Shown piece after piece: positions 59,469-64,000 of a DNA stretch of 64,000 nucleotides. The stretch comes from Anaerolineae bacterium. GTDB taxonomy: Bacteria > Chloroflexota > Anaerolineae > Aggregatilineales > J027. The notes under the pieces were generated by a model, which ran no database searches, was not told the DNA's origin, and saw only the letters and a list, made by a program, of their open reading frames with translations. Position numbers and translations under genes: made by a program. How positions within the stretch are numbered: position 1 is the first letter of the stretch; each line of letters opens with the position of its first letter. The stretch spans positions 186,001-250,000 of the forward strand of contig JAIOHL010000252.1 of assembly GCA_019913005.1 (NCBI GenBank). Direction: 5' to 3'.

Positions 59469-61622
59469 ATGGTTAAGCACATGACAACATTTTCTAGCTT
59501 GGAACCCCCAAACACCAACACAATTTCTGACTCCTCTTCATTAGGAAATCCATTCGATATTGCCACCACACAGTTATCCCAGATTATGTCTCGCTTGCCG
59601 GGGATTATGTGGACGACGGATAAAAACCTAGTCATCACTCATATAAATGGAGCAGGCCTAAATTTGCTGAATCGCAGCCCGCAAGAATATATTGGGCGCA
59701 ATTTGGCTGAAATTGTTGACTCTCAGCAGCTTTCTTCTATCGCAGTCTCGGAGCATCAAAAAGCTCTCGCGGGTAAAGTGGGGCATTACGAAATTGCCGT
59801 AGATCAGCGCCAACTTGAAGTGACCGTGCAATCGTTGTTGGATGAACAAGGCCAAACCATTGGCTGTGTGGCGTTGGCCGTTGATATTACCAATCAAAAA
59901 GAAGCCGAACGTGCGCTGGCGTATATTTCAGATCGGATGATCTTGCTTAATCGGGTGATTTCGCTGGCAGGTTCGACTCTCAATGTCAATAAGGTGCTAG
60001 AAGTGGCGTGTCAGGAATTGGCCCAAACATTTGGTGTGCCCCAAGTTGCGGCTGCCCTTTTTGATGAGAACCAAATTGAGGGCCGTATTGTTGCGGAATA
60101 TCTCGCTCCCGCTTGCATCTCGGCGATGGGGATGACATTTCCATTACGGAGCAATCCTCTAAATGAAAACCTCATTCAGTTCAAAAATCCGATTGCGATT
60201 ACGGATGTCATGACCGACCCGCTAACCGTGCAGGTGCGATCCATCATGCAAGAGCGGAAAACGATCTCGATTTTGATTGTGCCTTTAACCGTAAGGGGAG
60301 AGGTGATTGGGTCCATTGGGATTGATTCACCTGTCGCGCGGGAATTTACTCAAGATGAAATTGAATTGGCCGCCGCCGTCGCTTTATCGGTGTCGCAAGC
60401 TTTGGACAACGGAATGCTGCATCAGCAGTTGGAATCGCACAATGAGCGGTTGGCCCAATTGGTCGAAAAACGTACTGCCGAATTGCAGCGGGTTAATGAG
60501 CGCATGACCGCCATTTTAAACGGCAGTAGTGATGCGATTATCTTTACCCACAATGATGGCACCATTCGTAATACCAACGAGGCTTTTGACCGATTATTTG
60601 GTTATGCGCCGGATGAAGCCTTTAGTTCTCCAATTGAAATTTTGGCCGAACCTCCCTTTGACCAACCACTAATCGAGGCGCTTAGAACGGCGGTTCAGAC
60701 GGGTGAGCCACAGCGCCTTACCATCATTGCTCGCCGCAGTGATAACACCACCTTTGACGCTGACGTTGCGCTTTCTTCTGTGCCCGAAACCCATCAGGTA
60801 GCAGGGGGTACGGTATGCAGCCTGCGTGATATTACCCAATTCAAAGAAGTAGAACGCCTCAAGGATCGTTTTGTTTCGACAGTTAGCCACGAGTTACGCA
60901 CGCCTATCACAGGTATACTGTTGGGGGCTAACAGTCTGCATCAACATTATCCCCGTTTAAGTGATACCCAACGCCTCGAAATTATCCGCCGCATTCTCGA
61001 TCAATCTGCCTCATTGGCCGAACTGATTGAGGGGATTCTTTCGTTGTCGCGGTTTGATTTGCAGAAGCATCGCACGGAAGCCGTTCGGGTAGATATGGTG
61101 GAATCCGTTGTGTCTATTGTGGAGGAATTTCGCCTTACCATCCAAGACAAGCGGTTGACCCTCGAGCTTACCAAACCAACCAAACCAGCTTTTGTACGTG
61201 GATCACGCCTCGATTTTTCGCGGATATGGCGCAATTTAATTGACAACGCGATCAAATATACCCCCGAGGGCAAAGTTTTAGTGGTATTGAAGACCGTTGA
61301 TACTACGTCCGGGTCAGTGTCGGATGATCTTAAACCACACGATCTACCCGCTGGACTTTACGTTGTGGGGCAAGTATCGGATAGCGGTCGGGGTATTCCG
61401 GCGAATGATATGACGCATTTGTTCACACGGTTTTATCGTGGCAATGCGTCGCAAAGTAATATTCCCGGCAGTGGGCTGGGACTCTCATTAGTTAAAGAAA
61501 TCGTGACCTTTTACAAAGGAACAATCACCGTAAGAAGTGAAGCGGGCGTTGGAAGCACCTTTACCTTTTGGCTGCCTGCGGACACAGCGGATGTTACCGA
61601 CACGGAGGAACCACCGGTATGA
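59469..61622 (+). CDS. Sensor histidine kinase, PAS-GAF-PAS-HisKA-HATPase
   Basis: 717 residues, soluble, ATG with AGGAG upstream. PAS 1 covers about 30-145 and a GAF domain about 165-318 (VLEVACQELAQTFGVPQVAAALFDE). A helical linker LVEKRTAELQRVNERM leads to PAS 2 (345-460). HisKA follows with H474 in STVSHELRTPITG; HATPase_c has LIDNAIKYTP, DSGRGIP and GSGLGLSLVKEI. Two receiver-kinase genes follow, the first overlapping by four bases. The three should form one signalling unit. No typical output regulator with a DNA-binding domain is present. Confidence 0.94.
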   Translation: MVKHMTTFSSLEPPNTNTISDSSSLGNPFDIATTQLSQIMSRLPGIMWTTDKNLVITHINGAGLNLLNRSPQEYIGRNLAEIVDSQQLSSIAVSEHQKALAGKVGHYEIAVDQRQLEVTVQSLLDEQGQTIGCVALAVDITNQKEAERALAYISDRMILLNRVISLAGSTLNVNKVLEVACQELAQTFGVPQVAAALFDENQIEGRIVAEYLAPACISAMGMTFPLRSNPLNENLIQFKNPIAITDVMTDPLTVQVRSIMQERKTISILIVPLTVRGEVIGSIGIDSPVAREFTQDEIELAAAVALSVSQALDNGMLHQQLESHNERLAQLVEKRTAELQRVNERMTAILNGSSDAIIFTHNDGTIRNTNEAFDRLFGYAPDEAFSSPIEILAEPPFDQPLIEALRTAVQTGEPQRLTIIARRSDNTTFDADVALSSVPETHQVAGGTVCSLRDITQFKEVERLKDRFVSTVSHELRTPITGILLGANSLHQHYPRLSDTQRLEIIRRILDQSASLAELIEGILSLSRFDLQKHRTEAVRVDMVESVVSIVEEFRLTIQDKRLTLELTKPTKPAFVRGSRLDFSRIWRNLIDNAIKYTPEGKVLVVLKTVDTTSGSVSDDLKPHDLPAGLYVVGQVSDSGRGIPANDMTHLFTRFYRGNASQSNIPGSGLGLSLVKEIVTFYKGTITVRSEAGVGSTFTFWLPADTADVTDTEEPPV

Positions 61623-62728
61623 CCAAAGTGATGATTGTTGAAGATACCCGGCCCTTGTTGGAGGGTATCGCGTTTGAACTCGAAATGCGGGGCTATGAAG
61701 TATTGACCGCCCCCGATGGACTGGCGGCCCTCAAGGTGTTGGACGATTTAAAGAATAACGGACTGCCGGATGTGATTGTCAGTGATATTGCCATGCCTAA
61801 TTTGGACGGCTATCAATTATTCGAGCGTGTCCAAGCCAATGAGGACTGGCAGGCGATCCCTTTCATTTTCTTGACGGCACTGGCCTCCGAAAAAGATGTT
61901 CAATATGGCAAGCGTCTGGGGGCCGATGATTATTTAATTAAACCTTTTAAGCCGGAAGAATTAGTGATTGCCATTGAAAATAAGAAGCGTCGTTTTGAGC
62001 AGTTAAAAGCAAGTAGCGAACGCAAATTGGATGTTGTACGGCAGCAGTTAATGGCAATGATTTCGCACGAACTGCGGACACCGCTCACCGCGATCTATGG
62101 CGGGGCCGAGCTTTTGGCAGATGATTTTGCGCTGGATGAAGATGATATTTCCAAACAGGCCCTTGAACTCATCCAATCGGGGGCGCGACGCCTCAACCGC
62201 CTCGTTAATGAAGTGTTATGGCTAGTCCAATTTAACAGTGGGCATCTTCAGCAGACGTTTGACACGATGGCGCGGTCTTACGATCTGCGGGAGATTTTGC
62301 AGACGGCGCGTGAAGTTTTGAACTTTGAAGTGGTAACGGATCGGATTGTGTTGTATCAGAATCAAGATGATGCGGCCCTGTGGGTGAATGGCCTACGGGA
62401 TGTGTTGGTGATGGTTTTTATGGAAGCCTTCCACAATGCGCTGCGTTTCTCTCAAGAGAATACACCGGTTGACCTTACCCTTCAGGTTAGTGGCAATCAG
62501 GTGACGATTGAACTGACCGATTATGGCAGTGGGATTGCTGCTGGGGACATTGATAAGGTCTGGGAACCCTTTGTGCAATCGGATCGCCGTACTCATGAGC
62601 AGCAAGGCATGGGTCTAGGCTTAACCCTTATCCGCGAAGGCGTTCGGCTGCACGGTGGTGATTGCAAGTTATACAGTGAACTCAATAAAGGGACGATGCT
62701 GGTCGTCCAACTCCCACTCGCTAAATAG
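61619..62728 (+). CDS. Receiver-first histidine kinase (REC-HisKA-HATPase), copy 1
   Basis: 369 residues; start ATG overlaps the upstream stop (ATGA). The N-terminal REC domain has acidic pair ED, phospho-acceptor D56 in VSDIAMPN, FLTA and LIKPF. After a helical linker, HisKA has H150 in AMISHELRTPLTAI. HATPase_c shows MEAFHNALRFS, DYGSGIA and GMGLGLTLI. The receiver can accept phosphate from the upstream kinase and control this kinase domain. No output DNA-binding domain. Confidence 0.93.
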   Translation: MTKVMIVEDTRPLLEGIAFELEMRGYEVLTAPDGLAALKVLDDLKNNGLPDVIVSDIAMPNLDGYQLFERVQANEDWQAIPFIFLTALASEKDVQYGKRLGADDYLIKPFKPEELVIAIENKKRRFEQLKASSERKLDVVRQQLMAMISHELRTPLTAIYGGAELLADDFALDEDDISKQALELIQSGARRLNRLVNEVLWLVQFNSGHLQQTFDTMARSYDLREILQTAREVLNFEVVTDRIVLYQNQDDAALWVNGLRDVLVMVFMEAFHNALRFSQENTPVDLTLQVSGNQVTIELTDYGSGIAAGDIDKVWEPFVQSDRRTHEQQGMGLGLTLIREGVRLHGGDCKLYSELNKGTMLVVQLPLAK

Positions 62729-62752
62729 CAGATAAGGCACACGACAAATTTT

Positions 62753-63868
62753 ATGGCACGCATCCTCATTGCCGAAGACAACCAGAACTTGGTCTATCAA
62801 CTTCAAATTGAACTCACTATGCAAGGCTATGAAGTCAGTTGTGCGCTCGATGGGGTAGAGGCATTGGATCGGCTAAAAAACGAATCTTTGCCTGACCTCA
62901 TTATCAGCGATGTTAGTATGCCCAACATGGACGGCTTTGAGTTTTATGCGGCGGTACGCAGCAACTCAGCATGGGTAGATATTCCCTTTATCTTTCTGAC
63001 CGCACGTGACAGCGATGCTGATAAAGACATGGGCTATGGATTAGGAGCGGATGATTATATTATCAAGCCTTTCCAAACTGACCATCTGCTGCGGGTAATC
63101 ACGGGCAAACTGAAGCGCCGTCAGATGCTGCAAGCCTCATTCGATGAACAGCGCACCGCTCTTGAACGGGTGAAGAAAGAACTTACCCAAATGGTTGCCC
63201 ACGAACTCCGCACGCCACTGGTGTCTATTAATTTGGTGCTGCAAATTATCTCACGGCAAATGGGTCAGCTTTCTGAGTCCCAACTCCAAGAGTTGTTGGA
63301 TACGATGAGTGCAGGCAGCAATCGCCTGAATCGCCTAACCGACCAGATGGTTTTCCTCACCCAACTGGAAGCGGGGGCATTAAACAAACAGGATATTTTG
63401 GAATCCGGCTTTCCGATTCATATCAGCGATATTATGACCTTAGCGATCAATCGCGCCCGCCTATTTGCCTATCGCCAACCCAATATTTCAGTAGCCCTTG
63501 ACGAGCGTGACCACCAGATTAAGGTGATGTGTGATAAGCGTGCCCTCGAACATGCGCTGGCCGAAGTGATTTCTAACGCCATGATATTTTCGCCACCGGA
63601 TGGAGCCATCGAAGTTAGTCAGTGGAAGGCAAATGGGCGCGGATGGATTAGTATCACCGATCATGGCAGTGGCATGACCCCTGAGCAAGTCCGTCAGGCC
63701 ATGCAGAAATTCCAACAGATCAACCGCGAATCCCAAGAACAACAGGGAGTCGGTTTGGGCCTGCCATTGGCAATCAACATCATCGAAGCGCACGGCGGCA
63801 ACCTCGACATCAAATCCGTGCTTGGCAAGGGGACACAAGTCATCATTGATCTACCCCTCCTCACATGA
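62753..63868 (+). CDS. Receiver-first histidine kinase (REC-HisKA-HATPase), copy 2
   Basis: 371 residues, paralogue of the previous gene with the same layout. REC: ED, D53 in ISDVSMPN, FLTA and IIKPF. HisKA: H150 in QMVAHELRTPLVSI. HATPase_c: LAEVISNAMIFSPP, DHGSGMT and GVGLGLPLAINI. All key residues are present in both copies. It lies 24 bases after copy 1 with only a weak ribosome site. It ends the three-gene unit and is followed by a probable terminator. Confidence 0.93.
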   Translation: MARILIAEDNQNLVYQLQIELTMQGYEVSCALDGVEALDRLKNESLPDLIISDVSMPNMDGFEFYAAVRSNSAWVDIPFIFLTARDSDADKDMGYGLGADDYIIKPFQTDHLLRVITGKLKRRQMLQASFDEQRTALERVKKELTQMVAHELRTPLVSINLVLQIISRQMGQLSESQLQELLDTMSAGSNRLNRLTDQMVFLTQLEAGALNKQDILESGFPIHISDIMTLAINRARLFAYRQPNISVALDERDHQIKVMCDKRALEHALAEVISNAMIFSPPDGAIEVSQWKANGRGWISITDHGSGMTPEQVRQAMQKFQQINRESQEQQGVGLGLPLAINIIEAHGGNLDIKSVLGKGTQVIIDLPLLT

Positions 63869-63869
63869 T

Positions 63870-63902
63870 AGTCCACTTGATTAGAGGTCTAGTGACTTTT
63901 TG
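63870..63902 (+). terminator. Probable terminator after the kinase operon
   Basis: AGTC(C)ACT and AGTGACT form a stem with one bulge and a 13-base loop, followed by five T residues, just after the last kinase stop. Confidence 0.5.
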
Positions 63903-63983
63903 TACTGTTGGCAAATTCCCGCTTGGGTAAACATTAGATGGGGGATAGAAAACAATTGTAGATCAGCACTCAAAGGAATTCTA

Positions 63984-64000
63984 ATGCCTCGGAATGATCC
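63984..64000 (+). CDS. Possible start of a further gene (cut by window edge)
   Basis: ATG preceded by AAGGA at a suitable distance, open for the five codons visible (MPRND). Too short to identify. Confidence 0.3.

Noticed and set aside
1-64000. Prophage, insertion sequence, integron or defence island
   Set aside because: I found no transposase, integrase, phage structural gene, restriction system, tRNA-flanked attachment site or terminal repeats in the window.

Overview
The window looks like a chromosomal segment of a Chloroflexota bacterium, most likely Anaerolineae-like. This is an inference. It rests on moderate G+C, frequent GTG and TTG starts with good GGAGG-type ribosome sites, many lipoproteins with Thr/Pro-rich linkers after the lipobox Cys, a giant MoxR/DUF58/VWA gene cluster, zinc-ribbon forms of L28 and L32, and an rpmB | asp23-fakA-degV-degV-recG-coaD-rpmF neighbourhood shared with monoderm-type genomes. 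I saw no rRNA, tRNA, CRISPR array, prophage or insertion sequence.

Layout. (1) 1-4.6 kb: two tandem paralogous M1-type metallopeptidase lipoproteins (the first cut by the window edge) and a PAS/HATPase sensor protein without its phospho-acceptor His. (2) 4.7-16.8 kb: housekeeping and mixed genes: lysS, greA, a glycosyltransferase, a TrmA/RlmD-like protein that has lost both catalytic residues, an inositol monophosphatase followed by a 511-bp tandem duplication that created two related membrane proteins, a LOG-family protein, a sigma factor with a membrane-bound partner carrying CpaB/SAF-like domains, a LysE-type exporter, a DUF3052 protein and a class IV aminotransferase. (3) 16.8-39.1 kb: a 22-kb block, all on the minus strand, with an FHA protein, a large membrane protein, two ABC-2 type exporters, a Gln/Gly-rich membrane protein, MoxR ATPase, DUF58 protein, GT39-like glycosyltransferase, two VWA membrane proteins and a phosphodiester-glycosidase-like lipoprotein.

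(4) 39.2-45.8 kb: an oligopeptide-type ABC transporter operon (two ATPases, two permeases with unusual extracytoplasmic insertions). It has no recognisable substrate-binding protein; a lipoprotein with five Cys-bracketed SH3-like repeats sits between the permeases. (5) 46.1-48.6 kb, plus strand: tsaE-tsaB-rimI and a family 4 uracil-DNA glycosylase ending in a probable beta-clamp motif. (6) 48.7-59.2 kb: small genes, rpmF, a coiled-coil protein, coaD, recG, two degV (fakB-like), fakA-like, asp23-like, divergent rpmB, then rpe. (7) 59.5-63.9 kb: a PAS-GAF-PAS histidine kinase followed by two paralogous receiver-first histidine kinases.

The strongest candidates for something undescribed are the 22-kb MoxR-centred block, read here as a membrane complex that could sense (FHA, VWA, SH3-like domains), remodel (MoxR) and export or decorate (two ABC-2 systems, GT39, glycosidase-like lipoprotein); the oligopeptide transporter with enlarged outer domains and the five-repeat lipoprotein; and the sigma factor/SAF-domain membrane pair.
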